11,950 nucleotides of DNA from Desulfuromonadales bacterium (GTDB taxonomy: Bacteria > Desulfobacterota > Desulfuromonadia > Desulfuromonadales > BM103): assembly GCA_030640215.1 (NCBI GenBank), contig DAOWJU010000042.1, positions 1 to 11,950 of the forward strand, given 5' to 3'. How positions within the stretch are numbered: position 1 is the stretch's first letter; each line of letters starts with the position of its first letter. The notes beneath the pieces were generated by a model. The model worked only from the letters and a program-made list of their open reading frames with translations. It searched no databases and was not told the DNA's origin. Positions 1-7,080 of this stretch are shown in pieces. A program made the position numbers and the translations under genes.

Positions 1-29
1 AAATTAAAACCTACGAAATTAAAAAATGT

Positions 30-107
30 TTAACACAAAGGCGCAGAGTCACAAAGAACCTTAGAGAATCTTTGGTTTCCCTCTGCGCCTTCGCGTCTTT
101 GCGTTAA
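30..107. repeat. Imperfect inverted repeat (REP-like) at the selA 3' end
   Basis: The left arm begins at 30 (TTAACACAAAGGCGCAGAG) and the right arm, 81-107, read on the minus strand begins TTAACGCAAAG and ends GGCGCAGAG. The two arms are near inverted copies around an AT-richer centre that contains a smaller AACC/GGTT dyad. The right arm includes the selA TAA stop (104-106). Repeats built on CAAAG/GGCGCAGAG words are common between genes in many bacteria, including Deltaproteobacteria. It could also fold as a transcript-end hairpin for selA, but no strong T-run follows. Confidence 0.6.
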
Positions 108-1519
108 TGGTCTTGTTCCGGGTTAAACGCCTGTTTCAAGGCAAGCAGCAGAAGCTCCTTGTCATCATTGTTCACTGTGCGTGGATCAATCAGAAACTGA
201 TCGTCCTGAACACGTCCAACCACTGGCGGATCACAGTGCCGCAGGCGCGTGATCAGATTGTTGACTGAAAACGCCTTGGGGGAGAGGGCAATAACGCGTC
301 CGGGTAGTTCGGATAACGGCAAGGCGCCGCCGCCAACCGTGGCCGTGGCCTCAATGATAGTACAGTCTGCATTGTCACCTGTTGTTTCCTGCAATGCAGG
401 CAGAAGATCTTCGCAACGCTGCTGCAGATCGGCAACCGGTAGAGAGAGCATCTTTAAGGTCGGAACCTGTTCCAGTGCCTTCTGCGGGTCAAGATAAAGT
501 CTGAGTGTTGCTTCGAGAGCGGCCAGAGTCAGCTTGTCGATACGCAGGGCGCGGGCCATGGGATGTTTACGCACCTTATCGATCACATCCCGATTGCCGA
601 CCATGATCCCGGCCTGGGGGCCACCCAGCAACTTGTCGCCGCTGAAAGTCACCAGGTCGATGCCGGTTTTTAATGCTTCGCGTACGGTAGGCTCACGCGG
701 CAGGCCGTAAGGAGTCAAATCCATTAAAAGGCCGCTGCCGAGATCTTCGAGGACCGGGATGTCGTGTTGATGGGCGAGTACGGCCAACTCTTCGCCGCTT
801 ACAGCTTCGGTAAAGCCGAGAATGCGATAATTACTGGTATGGACTTTGAGAATCAGGGCCGTCTCGTTGTCGAGTGCGCCTGCATAATCTTTAAGATGGG
901 TTTTGTTGGTGGTACCGACTTCGACCAGGCCGACACCGCTGGCAGCCATGATGTCGGGAATTCGAAAAGAACCACCGATTTCGATCAACTCACCGCGTGA
1001 GACCACGGCGCTGCGGCCACCGGCCAGGGCCGCCAACGCGAGCATAACCGCTCCGGCGTTGTTGTTGACCACGGTGGCCGCTTCGCCACCGGTCAGTTTG
1101 CAGATCAATTCTTCTACATGAGTGAAACGTTTCCCCCGCTTGCCTTCATCAAGATCATATTCGAGATTGGAGTAGCCCTGGGCGACATCCTTGATTGCTT
1201 GTAGCGCATCACTACAAAGCGGGGCTCGGCCAAGGTTGGTGTGCAGCAGGGTGCCGGTAACATTGATGACTTTTCGCAACGAGGGCTTGGCCATTTTCGC
1301 GACTCTTATCGCAACCAGGCTGGCAACAGCATCAAGGTCGAGATCAGGCAAAGCAGCCTGTTCGTTCAGAAGCTGCCGGCGCAGGTCGTCAACGGTCTTC
1401 TGAGCGGCTTCACGAATCAGAATATGTGGTTGTGTCTTCTCCAGTTCGGTCAGAAGTGGGGAGCCCAATAAACGATCTATGGCGGGCAGGGTGCGCAAAA
1501 GTGCGCGGCGATCAGACAT
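104..1519 (-). CDS. selA: L-seryl-tRNA(Sec) selenium transferase (selenocysteine synthase)
   Basis: SelA is a cytoplasmic PLP enzyme that converts Ser-tRNA(Sec) to Sec-tRNA(Sec) using selenophosphate. The 471-residue product has the usual full family length (E. coli about 463). Visible hallmarks are the glycine-rich NVTGTLLHTNLGRAPL segment near residues 86-101, the NNNAGAVMLAL segment (152-162), LEDLGSGLL (258-265) and TFSGDKLLGGPQAG (291-304), in which Lys296 is the expected PLP Schiff-base lysine. The ATG at 1519 is preceded by GGAGGTGATCC, an excellent match to the anti-Shine-Dalgarno sequence, so the start is secure. It lies 45 bases downstream of the predicted selenoprotein gene on the same strand, so the two are probably co-transcribed. 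Its substrate tRNA gene is at 9503-9598, now separated from it by accessory DNA. Confidence 0.97.
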   Translation of the reverse strand: MSDRRALLRTLPAIDRLLGSPLLTELEKTQPHILIREAAQKTVDDLRRQLLNEQAALPDLDLDAVASLVAIRVAKMAKPSLRKVINVTGTLLHTNLGRAPLCSDALQAIKDVAQGYSNLEYDLDEGKRGKRFTHVEELICKLTGGEAATVVNNNAGAVMLALAALAGGRSAVVSRGELIEIGGSFRIPDIMAASGVGLVEVGTTNKTHLKDYAGALDNETALILKVHTSNYRILGFTEAVSGEELAVLAHQHDIPVLEDLGSGLLMDLTPYGLPREPTVREALKTGIDLVTFSGDKLLGGPQAGIMVGNRDVIDKVRKHPMARALRIDKLTLAALEATLRLYLDPQKALEQVPTLKMLSLPVADLQQRCEDLLPALQETTGDNADCTIIEATATVGGGALPLSELPGRVIALSPKAFSVNNLITRLRHCDPPVVGRVQDDQFLIDPRTVNNDDKELLLLALKQAFNPEQDH

Positions 1520-1564
1520 GGATCACCTCCTGTTTCTTCATGTAAAGATATTTGTCGCTGAGAG

Positions 1565-1837
1565 TTAATCCCGGGAGGGAGAGGTGAGCTCGCGCATCAA
1601 GGTGTTGATCTTGCCAGCGGCAACCGCCATAACAATTCCCTGAATGGCGCCAATTTCTTCGTCCGAAATGTTTTGTGCCTTGGCCACGCCAAGGTAGTAT
1701 TCGATTCATGGCTGACATTCCCGGGCCATGGACGCGGCCAGCCCGATCATAACCGTGGTGCGGGCGTCGAGATGTTCCTCATCGCGGACAACATCGTAGA
1801 AATTACAGTAGGCTTTATGTTGTTCGGGTGGCAGCAT
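1565..1837 (-). CDS. AhpD/CMD-like selenoprotein with a Cys-Gln-Pro-Sec motif (TGA read through as Sec)
   Basis: Read from ATG 1837, the frame gives 43 residues ending MARECQP, then TGA (1708-1706), then IEYYLGVAKAQNISDEEIGA and on to TAA at 1567-1565, 90 residues in all with Sec at 44. Both halves are continuous in one frame and resemble the carboxymuconolactone decarboxylase/AhpD fold: an IGLAAS-type helix, then CxxC, then a YYLGVAK helix, then a C-terminal GIVMAVAAGK helix. Here the second Cys of CxxC is the TGA. AhpD-like proteins with CxxU are a known bacterial selenoprotein group, and selA is the next gene. A SECIS-like hairpin starts 11 bases after the TGA. Upstream the frame is open for only ten codons with no other usual start. 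The ribosome site (AGAGG about 12 bases upstream) is mediocre. The likely role is a thiol/selenol redox or peroxide-detoxifying activity; the substrate is unknown. The less likely alternative is a pseudogene with one nonsense mutation. Confidence 0.88.
1678..1694 (-). promoter_or_regulatory. Bacterial SECIS-like hairpin
   Basis: On the minus strand, CCTTGGC-GTG-GCCAAGG forms a perfect 7-bp stem with a 3-base loop whose first base is G. The stem begins 11 bases after the in-frame TGA at 1708-1706, so the loop begins 18 bases after it. Bacterial SECIS elements sit within the coding region just 3' of UGA, with an apical loop roughly 16-37 bases away and a G among the first loop bases. This hairpin meets those rules and would recruit SelB for Sec insertion. 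Confidence 0.8.
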
Positions 1838-1881
1838 GGCGTAAAAGGTCCTCTCTTCAGAAAATAATCAGACTGCAAATC

Positions 1882-2367
1882 TTATTGTATGCGGGAACAC
1901 TCCCAAACACCCCTATTGGTCTGATCGGTCACCGTGAGTTCATCATTCGATCGGAAGTCCATACTGAATGTCTGCCCACGATCTGTGACGAACCGGTCTT
2001 CGCTCAGACGTGACCAACGACTACCCTTTGCTTTGCTGAAAAATGGCTCTTCCTGTATAAGGCGACCATCAGCATAGAAGGAAATGTCGTAATTGAAAAC
2101 GTTATTGGTGCATTCCCAGGTGCCGACCAGCGGGTCGATGGTATTGCGATTCTGAGCTTGGGAGCTGCCGACATTGGCAGGGTCGCCATACTGTGAGTCC
2201 AGGAGGCGGCTTTGCAGAGATTCGACCGCCCGTTCAAGACGATCTATGCGGCGCTCTTGCTGTTGCAGCCGTCTTTCGAGATCAGCCGTGTCCGCCTTTG
2301 CTGGCAGGACATCCAGAGCCATGGTCGCACATAGCAGACAAACAGTCACGCAGATCCGGCAGAGCAT
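1882..2367 (-). CDS. Small exported protein: signal peptide, coiled coil, lipocalin-like C-terminal domain
   Basis: I do not recognise a named family. The 161-residue product begins with a signal peptide (hydrophobic CVTVCLLCATMALDVLPA, likely cut after AKA near residue 25). A heptad-rich stretch at about 28-57 (LERRLQQQERRIDRLERAV) predicts a coiled coil. A Thr/Asp/Asn-rich linker leads to a compact beta-rich domain (about 78-161) starting DPLVGTWECTNN and ending GVWECSRIQ, similar to small lipocalin-like domains, with two Cys that may pair. The ATG at 2367 is chosen over an upstream in-frame start because AGGAG sits 8 bases before it and because it exposes the signal peptide. It begins 10 bases after the stop of the outer-membrane candidate, so the two form an operon. 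Its location is probably periplasm or outer membrane. Confidence 0.8.
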   Translation of the reverse strand: MLCRICVTVCLLCATMALDVLPAKADTADLERRLQQQERRIDRLERAVESLQSRLLDSQYGDPANVGSSQAQNRNTIDPLVGTWECTNNVFNYDISFYADGRLIQEEPFFSKAKGSRWSRLSEDRFVTDRGQTFSMDFRSNDELTVTDQTNRGVWECSRIQ

Positions 2368-2377
2368 TGTGAATCTC

Positions 2378-3088
2378 CTAAAAATGTCTCGAAAAAGTGA
2401 TAAAACCCTGGGCGCCACTTAAACCGGAAGAGGCCTCCGGAGCATCGTCGAATTCAAGATTCGTCTTGAGGCCGCGGACACAGACCCCTACATAAGCATT
2501 GTCGCCGAAAAGGTAGTCAAATCCACCGCGTGCGTATGCGCCAACACCGAAGGCAGAATCGCTCTTGTCGTACTTTTCCCTTTCACTGGTTTCTAAGTCC
2601 TCTTCGTCAGTATCTTCGGAGTAATCACCGAACATCATGACTGGACCTGCTGCAACATAAGTTCTCCAGCGGTTGTTGAAGGTGTGCTTGACGAAAAGGC
2701 CCATGCTCAGGTCGATGAGCCACAGGGAGCTGTCAATGCTGACAGCAAGATGGCCGCTGCCGCCGCGAACCTTTGTGTCTTTTGACCGCCAACCGAACAG
2801 GAAGCTGCCGTCCAGGCCGATTTGTGTGTTTTTACCTTTGAAAGGGTGCTGAAAAGCCATCCCGAGGTACGGCATGCTGGAAAGGTCATTGTTGCTGGTC
2901 GTCGTGCCATCGGTTGTAGATGTCTCTGCAAAGGTCAGGTCGTCCTCAGAGAATTGGGCGGCACCAACCAATGCCTGGACAAATGTCGGGGTGGGCGCTT
3001 CGAAAGCGAATAGCTGGTTCGGGGTGAGGCAACCGGCCAGAATGATGAGCAGTAAAGAGATTTTAGGTAGTGTTTGCGTGGAAAGCAT
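2378..3088 (-). CDS. Outer-membrane beta-barrel candidate
   Basis: The 236-residue product starts with an export signal (LPKISLLLIILAGCLTPNQLFA). Cleavage could follow LFA or, less likely, the LAGC lipobox could make it a lipoprotein. The mature part alternates polar and aromatic residues in short strands (YLGMAFQHPF, QIGLDGSFLFGW, WRTYVAAGPVMMF, AFGVGAYARGGFDYLF) with an acidic loop (EDTDEEDLETSE). It ends in Phe (GFITFSRHF), a typical outer-membrane barrel C-terminus. I chose ATG 3088 because GAGG lies 9 bases upstream and the signal peptide is then well placed; ATG at 3109 or 3103 and a TTG at 3124 are alternatives. It is followed at once by the coiled-coil exported gene, suggesting an envelope pair. 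The function is unknown. Confidence 0.8.
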   Translation of the reverse strand: MLSTQTLPKISLLLIILAGCLTPNQLFAFEAPTPTFVQALVGAAQFSEDDLTFAETSTTDGTTTSNNDLSSMPYLGMAFQHPFKGKNTQIGLDGSFLFGWRSKDTKVRGGSGHLAVSIDSSLWLIDLSMGLFVKHTFNNRWRTYVAAGPVMMFGDYSEDTDEEDLETSEREKYDKSDSAFGVGAYARGGFDYLFGDNAYVGVCVRGLKTNLEFDDAPEASSGLSGAQGFITFSRHF

Positions 3089-3164
3089 GGCTGACAACCT
3101 CATGGTCATTGTTGTGGATAACAATTTTTAGCAGATATTCCGTAGTATTACAAATATTTGATAC

Positions 3165-3416
3165 TTACTGCTCCAGTAGCTTTCTGGCTAAACTATGTAA
3201 CTCCGAGTTCGCGAGCGCAACAACTTTCTTTTTAACGGTCCGTGAGTAGTATTCCTGCTCCGTCTTGGTCAGAGGGTCGTCTTCCAGTCTCTTCTTGAAT
3301 AGCTCCTTTGTGTGGAGTTGCTGCTCAACCTGGTCTGATGCAAACTGGTAACTTTCGGCCGCATTGGCTAGCAGAACGGGGAATCCTTCTTTACTTCTCT
3401 TGTAAAACCAATAATT
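3165..3416 (-). pseudogene. Orphan reading frame without a start codon, overlapping the sulP 3' end
   Basis: In the frame one base out from sulP, the minus strand is open from just after a TGA (3419-3417) to TAA (3167-3165), about 83 codons. It contains no ATG, GTG or TTG. The translation is protein-like: [20 protein letters not shown], later LFKKRLEDDPLTKTEQEYYS, then VVALANSELHSLARKLLEQ, which is hydrophilic, helical and rich in Glu, Lys and Gln. The best reading is the C-terminal remnant of a gene whose 5' part was lost at a junction behind sulP. It could also be a frameshifted former tail of another protein, or chance. The rest of the gap between sulP and the next gene holds nothing else I recognise. 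Confidence 0.4.
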
Positions 3417-5077
3417 TCAGAAGCACGTTGTAAGGATTCATCGATTTCGTCAAATACATTTTCTTTACCAATTTCATCTAAGAAGTTGGATTGCTCCATA
3501 ACAATAAGTGGTTGAGCATGTACTCCAGAAAGGACCAACTGGGTACCATCTCGTCTCGCACGTGCTAGAACCGTTTCCAAAGCTTGCAAAGCGGTCGCAT
3601 CAAGGGTCAGTGCATGGCGCATTCTGAGAACCAGCACTTTTGGAGGTGAGCTTATTTCGCCGAGGGCGTTCTTAAATTTATCAGCAGCGCCAAAGAAGAA
3701 TGGACCATTGATTTCAAACACCTCAACTCCGGGTGGGATTTCTCGATTACGCATACTACCTGGATCATTGAAATCTTCCTCTTCCTCATCGCGCAATTCA
3801 CGAGTAATAAATCCGACCTGAGTAACTTCAGCCATACGTTGCATAAAGAGGAACGACGCCAACACCATGCCGACCTGTATGGCGACTGTTAAATCAATTA
3901 ATACGGTCAGACCAAAGGTTGAGAGTAGCACCAGAACGTCGCCACGGGGTCCTTTTAGTAGCTTAATGAACAAGTGCGCTTCGCTCATGTTCCAGGCAAC
4001 AATCACCAGAATTCCAGCGAGAGTCGGCATTGGGATCATGACCGCCCACTTACTGAAGAACAACAGAATCAGCAATAGGGTTACAGCGTGTACAATCCCT
4101 GCTATCGGTGAACGGCCACCATTTTTTATATTTGTTGCCGTTCTGGCAATTGCACCAGTAGCCGGGATTCCACCAAAGAGAGGTACCACCAGATTGGCGA
4201 CTCCCTGGGCAACAAGTTCCATATTGCTGCGATGCCGCCCTTCAGTCATCCCATCCGCAACCACTGCTGACAACAACGATTCAACCCCTGCTAGTATTGC
4301 AATGGTCAGTGCCGGTGAGAATAACTGTGTCAGTCTATCCCAACTTGGCAGGGGAGGAAGATGGGGTATTGGCAGGGTGTTCGGAACATCCCCAAAACGA
4401 CTGCCGATGGTTGCCACCGGCAGGTCAAATAGAGCAACAATCGCTGTTGTTGCCAGAATCGCAATCAGCGATCCAGGCACTCGATGGGTCACACGTGGCC
4501 ACAAATAAATGACCAAAATTGTGCCGATACCGATCAGTGTCGATAGTAATGAAAAGGTCCCAAGGTTTTTGCCATAGACGACAATTTTCTCAAAGAATTC
4601 AGATGGAACCTGGTCGACTTGCAGGCCGAGCAGGTCACGGATTTGCCCGATAAGGATGATCAGGGCGATTCCACTGGTAAAGCCGACCGTGACAGGATAG
4701 GGAATAAATTTGATCACTCCGCCGAGTCGCGCCAGGCCCATAACAATTAAAAGAGCACCGGCCATCATGGTTGCAATGGCCAGTCCGTCGTAACCGAATC
4801 GTTGAATTATATCGTAGACGATAACGATGAACGCCCCGGTCGGGCCACCGATTTGCACACGACTACCACTGAGTGCGGAAATAATAAAGCCTGCGATGAT
4901 AGCCGTGAATATGCCTTGCTCAGGCTTCACTCCGGAAGCGATACCAAAAGCAATAGCCAACGGAAGAGCGACAATGCCGACGATAATGCCAGCCAGCAGG
5001 TCATTGAGGAATTTTTGTCGAGTGTAGCCTTCTTGAAAGGTACTCCAAAGCTTTGGGACGAACAAAGAGCGGGACAT
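3368..5077 (-). CDS. SulP-family anion transporter with C-terminal STAS domain
   Basis: This is an inner-membrane transporter of the SulP/SLC26 family, whose members carry sulfate, bicarbonate or dicarboxylates; the substrate cannot be told from sequence. The 569 residues match the usual length. The N-terminal segment [20 protein letters not shown], then [14 protein letters not shown], and the mid-protein [20 protein letters not shown] are SulP signatures, with around a dozen hydrophobic segments up to about residue 430. A STAS domain occupies about 449-555 ([33 protein letters not shown]). ATG 5077 has AAGGGG 6 bases upstream. It is upstream of the envelope genes on the same strand but separated from them by 279 bases and the orphan frame, so common transcription is uncertain. 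Two reasons for caution: the C-terminal tail after the STAS domain ([12 protein letters not shown]) is short and overlaps another open frame, and the region is more AT-rich than selA. Confidence 0.94.
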   Translation of the reverse strand: MSRSLFVPKLWSTFQEGYTRQKFLNDLLAGIIVGIVALPLAIAFGIASGVKPEQGIFTAIIAGFIISALSGSRVQIGGPTGAFIVIVYDIIQRFGYDGLAIATMMAGALLIVMGLARLGGVIKFIPYPVTVGFTSGIALIILIGQIRDLLGLQVDQVPSEFFEKIVVYGKNLGTFSLLSTLIGIGTILVIYLWPRVTHRVPGSLIAILATTAIVALFDLPVATIGSRFGDVPNTLPIPHLPPLPSWDRLTQLFSPALTIAILAGVESLLSAVVADGMTEGRHRSNMELVAQGVANLVVPLFGGIPATGAIARTATNIKNGGRSPIAGIVHAVTLLLILLFFSKWAVMIPMPTLAGILVIVAWNMSEAHLFIKLLKGPRGDVLVLLSTFGLTVLIDLTVAIQVGMVLASFLFMQRMAEVTQVGFITRELRDEEEEDFNDPGSMRNREIPPGVEVFEINGPFFFGAADKFKNALGEISSPPKVLVLRMRHALTLDATALQALETVLARARRDGTQLVLSGVHAQPLIVMEQSNFLDEIGKENVFDEIDESLQRASEIIGFTREVKKDSPFC

Positions 5078-5284
5078 GCGCTACCCCTTTGAGTCAGAGT
5101 CAACGATGTCCGTCGGCAGCGAGGGCGGTACGTCCAGGTGTCGGCGGAAATGCCGGGCAGGGCCTGCAAGGAAGGTCTTGTCCAACGAATGGTGAAATCT
5201 TACTCTTATGAAGAGAGAAATCAACTGAAAACTATTTAAATTTGAAAAAGTATTTGCTCATCAATTTTCAATGTTTCAGGGTGC

Positions 5285-5367
5285 CTGGAAATGTAATTCT
5301 TATTTATCTTCTCGCATTGTTTGGTGGGTGTAAATTTGTCCGTAATGCGAAATTCTTACCGACCCTG
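5285..5367 (+). mobile_element. Left part of a relic element related to the intact selC element
   Basis: By eye this aligns with 8192-8276: shared words include CTGGAA, TTCTTATTT, an ATTGTTTxGGxx block and AAATTCTTAC-x-GACCCTG (5350-5367 against 8259-8276), with few gaps. In the intact element that sequence lies between the cargo gene terminator and the integrase stop. Here the integrase that should follow is missing, and only a hairpin and an att-like copy remain about 140 bases further right. Confidence 0.6.
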
Positions 5368-5505
5368 ATATGCATCAACGTACTTCAAAAGGTTATCAAT
5401 AGAATGGTTTGTTGGGCTGTTGGTAGGATTATCGCAAGATCTAAAAGGCTATTGGGCAGGTATTAGATGTAAGAGGTTGGCGTTTATGTGGATGGCAAAA
5501 TATTA

Positions 5506-5536
5506 CAGGGCCCTTGGCATGATGCCTAAGGCCCTG
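5506..5536 (-). terminator. Terminator-like hairpin of the relic element
   Basis: The arms CAGGGCCCTTGGCAT (5506-5520) and ATGCCTAAGGCCCTG (5522-5536) pair with two mismatches. On the minus strand the stem is followed by TAATATTTTG. Its 3' arm and spacer resemble the hairpin next to functional selC (9462-9492), including the words TAAG-x-CCCTGTTT, so the two are homologous. Confidence 0.6.
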
Positions 5537-5546
5537 TTTCCATTGA

Positions 5547-5565
5547 TTGGCGGGAGCAGATGGGA
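5547..5565 (-). repeat. Eroded att-like copy of the tRNA-Sec 3' end (copy C)
   Basis: The sequence TTGGCGGGAGCAGATGGGA matches 9502-9520 of selC (CCA end, acceptor 3' strand, part of the T arm) with one mismatch. The match continues leftwards through the spacer into the hairpin with few changes (5527-5546 against 9483-9501). It breaks off in the T loop. The adjacent bases let GGGAGC (5552-5557) pair with GCTCCC (5567-5572), which is probably incidental. Confidence 0.7.
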
Positions 5566-5700
5566 CGCTCCCTACTATCGCCAGCTATGTCTAAGTGTCT
5601 GAAATTACGTTTACAAGTCTTCACCGCGAGTGCGTCTTGGGTCTTATTTGTGTAACAAGTTGTGTAGCAAAAGACAACGTTAATCGCCGTATTTGCACCC

Positions 5701-6666
5701 CTAGACTATAAGGTGTGGCAGGTATTCTTCTGTGAGCTCTTCGACTACTTCAGCCTGTAGAGTGTCTCGTTTGCGTTTTAGCGTGTCACGACCAGGCTGC
5801 TTTGCCATCCAGCGTTTGAATTTTGCAAAGACCAAGGGGGCGATAGTCTCCATTCGCGCCATGTGCCCAGATGTTGAAACTATTATGCTAGAGAACCGCT
5901 GTGAATCCAAAAGCTGTCCTGCATTTTTTGCTTGTACGGCAGAGAACTCTTCTTCAGCCTCTGTAAGCCTTAATAGGTGTGGGTCTATGTCTTTAGCTTC
6001 TCGTCGGATGATGTCAATTTCAAAGCCTTCGTCGTTGACCGCAGTATTTCTTTGGCCGTCAATAAGTTTGAAGGTTGAATCCACTTTTTTTAGTATCCCA
6101 AGCATTGATGCCCCCATTCTCTTCATATGGGTAGCAAACTGAATGCGTCTTCGTGTATCCCAAAGCAAGTCTATGTCTCTCGTTGTCATTGCTGCAACTT
6201 CGCCTATACGTGTACCGCTTTCAGCTTCATAAGCGTAGAGGGCATGTGCCCCTATGACTGTAAAATGTTTGCTCAGACCAGATTTGGAAAGACGAGTTAA
6301 CGTTTCAACCAGTAGCCGGGGGGCACGTCCCACATCAAGCGCCCGGTTCATTTTCTGGTGTCGTTTCAATTGTTCGGTCAAGTTTGCTAACCGTTGTTCG
6401 GCTTCTTCTTTTCTAGCTTTGAACTTTTTGTAAATGCCTATTGTCTTAGTGGAGCTCGGGCCAAGACTTTTCTGGCTGTTCATTGTTGTCGTTCTGATCA
6501 GATAGCGATTTCCGTCCTGCTCTTTCCAGTACATCCCACCACGGACCTGTGCTGCTTCATCACGGGCGTTTTCCCACGCCTTGAATGTAGCCTTGGCGTC
6601 GATGTACTGTCGACGAGCGTCCTCGCTAATCTCTGTTATTAAGTATTTCTTCGGTATATTTCGCAT
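5701..6666 (-). CDS. GSU2403-family nucleotidyltransferase-fold protein
   Basis: The product is 321 residues from ATG 6666. The N-terminal third is charged and helical, with a probable coiled coil around residues 77-110 (KKFKARKEEAEQRLANLTEQ). The middle carries a minimal nucleotidyltransferase core: FTVIGAHALYAYEAESG (about 135-151) gives the Gly/helix motif, TTRDIDLLWD (about 161-170) the Asp-x-Asp metal pair (D164, D166), and FEIDIIRRE (about 215-223) a further acidic strand. This layout matches the GSU2403/NTP_transf_8 type; those proteins are uncharacterised, and some related folds act as toxins or tRNA/protein nucleotidylating enzymes. No partner antitoxin gene is visible. A TTG at 6675 in the same frame is an alternative start; no ribosome site precedes either, while TATAAA lies just upstream, hinting at a leaderless mRNA. 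The start codon falls inside a 69-base-period repeat. It is likely accessory cargo. Confidence 0.8.
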   Translation of the reverse strand: MRNIPKKYLITEISEDARRQYIDAKATFKAWENARDEAAQVRGGMYWKEQDGNRYLIRTTTMNSQKSLGPSSTKTIGIYKKFKARKEEAEQRLANLTEQLKRHQKMNRALDVGRAPRLLVETLTRLSKSGLSKHFTVIGAHALYAYEAESGTRIGEVAAMTTRDIDLLWDTRRRIQFATHMKRMGASMLGILKKVDSTFKLIDGQRNTAVNDEGFEIDIIRREAKDIDPHLLRLTEAEEEFSAVQAKNAGQLLDSQRFSSIIVSTSGHMARMETIAPLVFAKFKRWMAKQPGRDTLKRKRDTLQAEVVEELTEEYLPHLIV

Positions 6667-6770
6667 GTTTGTCAATTTATACGGAAATTAAAGCAAAATC
6701 AAACATTTAAACTATTTCTTCGGTATGTTTTTCGTTTTGTTTAATTTGTACGGAAATTATTGCAGAATCA
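6644..6770 (-). promoter_or_regulatory. Tandem 69-base-period repeat over the nucleotidyltransferase start (operator candidate)
   Basis: Two copies, 6644-6701 and 6713-6770, align at a constant offset of 69. Each starts TATTTCTTCGGTAT (identical) and ends with a 28-base block starting AATTT-x-TACGGAAATTA (6674-6701 and 6743-6770) that differs at four places. Within each copy TTCGGTAT and ATACGGAA (or GTACGGAA) form an imperfect dyad about 20 bases apart. The left copy covers the first codons of the gene and a TATAAA -10-like box (6676-6681, minus strand). This arrangement suits a repressor that binds two dyads, possibly autoregulation. Confidence 0.55.
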
Positions 6771-7009
6771 GTTGGTTGACATTTTTTGCTTCTCTTTGCG
6801 TGAGCCGTTTCTAGATGCGATGTCTGGTGTCTCTCAAATGACCGTGCTCTATATTGGTAGCCGATGACAGGCTGCTAAATCGGCATCATATAAGGTGTCG
6901 TTATGTGTTTATGGCTACTGTTATCAAAGGCCCCTGAGCTTTTTTGATAGAGGCCCTCAGCGTGTAACATGTCGTGTGATATTGTTGGGAGAAGTTGATT
7001 TTAGACGAA
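6771..7009. other. Intergenic stretch between the repeat and the B terminator
   Basis: I see no gene here. The stretch includes an imperfect direct repeat around 6924-6957 (CAAAGGCCCCTGAG, then GATAGAGGCCCTCAG) and short dyads such as GCCGAT...ATCGGC near 6862-6884. No integrase fragment is recognisable by eye. Confidence 0.4.
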
Positions 7010-7038
7010 AAAAAGCGCCTAGAGTTCAGGCGCTTTTT
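7010..7038 (-). terminator. Rho-independent terminator beside tRNA-Sec 3' copy B
   Basis: A perfect 11-bp stem (AAAAAGCGCCT at 7010-7020 with AGGCGCTTTTT at 7028-7038) encloses a 7-base loop. Read on the minus strand the GC stem GCGCC/GGCGC ends in seven T residues, a textbook terminator. It sits just beyond the 3' side of copy B, in the position a selC terminator would hold. Confidence 0.85.
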
Positions 7039-7043
7039 GATGG

Positions 7044-7080
7044 TTGGCGGGGTAGATGGGAATCGAACCCACCAGGGACG
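7044..7080 (-). repeat. att copy B: displaced tRNA-Sec 3' end (far end of the intact element)
   Basis: Bases 7052-7080 are identical over 29 positions to 9511-9539, the T arm, part of the variable arm and most of the acceptor 3' strand of selC. Bases 7044-7051 equal 9502-9509. Only the A at 9510 is missing from the copy. This is the direct repeat expected at the distal end of an element integrated by a tRNA-targeting tyrosine recombinase. Confidence 0.9.

Larger units (their letters stand above)
5078..5700. other. Intergenic stretch: sulP upstream region and relic of an integrated element
   Basis: There is no convincing gene here. The part from 5078 to about 5280 is the 5' flank of sulP; on the minus strand TTGATT and TAAGAT, 16 bases apart (about 5184-5211), form only a weak promoter candidate. 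From 5285 to 5367 the sequence resembles 8192-8276, the stretch just beyond the integrase stop codon. This is followed by about 140 unrecognised bases, then a hairpin (5506-5536) and an eroded tRNA-Sec 3' end (5547-5565). From 5566 to 5700 I see nothing beyond a possible short hairpin. Confidence 0.6.
5547..7043. mobile_element. Integrase-less 1.5 kb segment between tRNA-Sec 3' copies C and B
   Basis: The segment is bounded by same-orientation copies of the tRNA-Sec 3' end at 5547 and 7044, a spacing of 1,497 bases. It carries one gene, the nucleotidyltransferase, and its repeated promoter region. No recombinase is recognisable, so it is either a decayed element, a satellite mobilised by another integrase, or what remains after deletion. 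Its right-hand terminator (7010-7038) is unrelated to the hairpins beside copies A and C, so it comes from a different element lineage. Confidence 0.55.

Noticed and set aside
1512..1718. A 68-codon minus-strand frame just upstream of selA
   Set aside because: It is out of frame with the AhpD-like reading that spans 1565-1837, has low-complexity Arg/Trp/Gly-rich content, and overlaps the real gene.
3368..3416. Programmed -1 frameshift joining SulP to the following open frame
   Set aside because: There is no standard slippery heptamer (the local sequence is GTAAAGAAGG) and no clear stimulatory structure; SulP already has a complete STAS domain.
3867..4508. A 213-codon plus-strand frame opposite sulP
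   Set aside because: It lies antisense to the conserved SulP transmembrane core, with no ribosome site or family features.
5242..5466. A 74-codon plus-strand frame in the sulP upstream gap
   Set aside because: It has no ribosome site, and the DNA is better explained as relic element sequence similar to 8192-8276.
6644..6770. CRISPR array
   Set aside because: There are only two copies, 58 bases long with dyads and a gene start inside one; no cas genes are in the window.
7052..7080. A second tRNA gene on the minus strand
   Set aside because: Only the 3' third of tRNA-Sec is present; the anticodon, D arm and 5' acceptor strand are absent, so it is an att copy.
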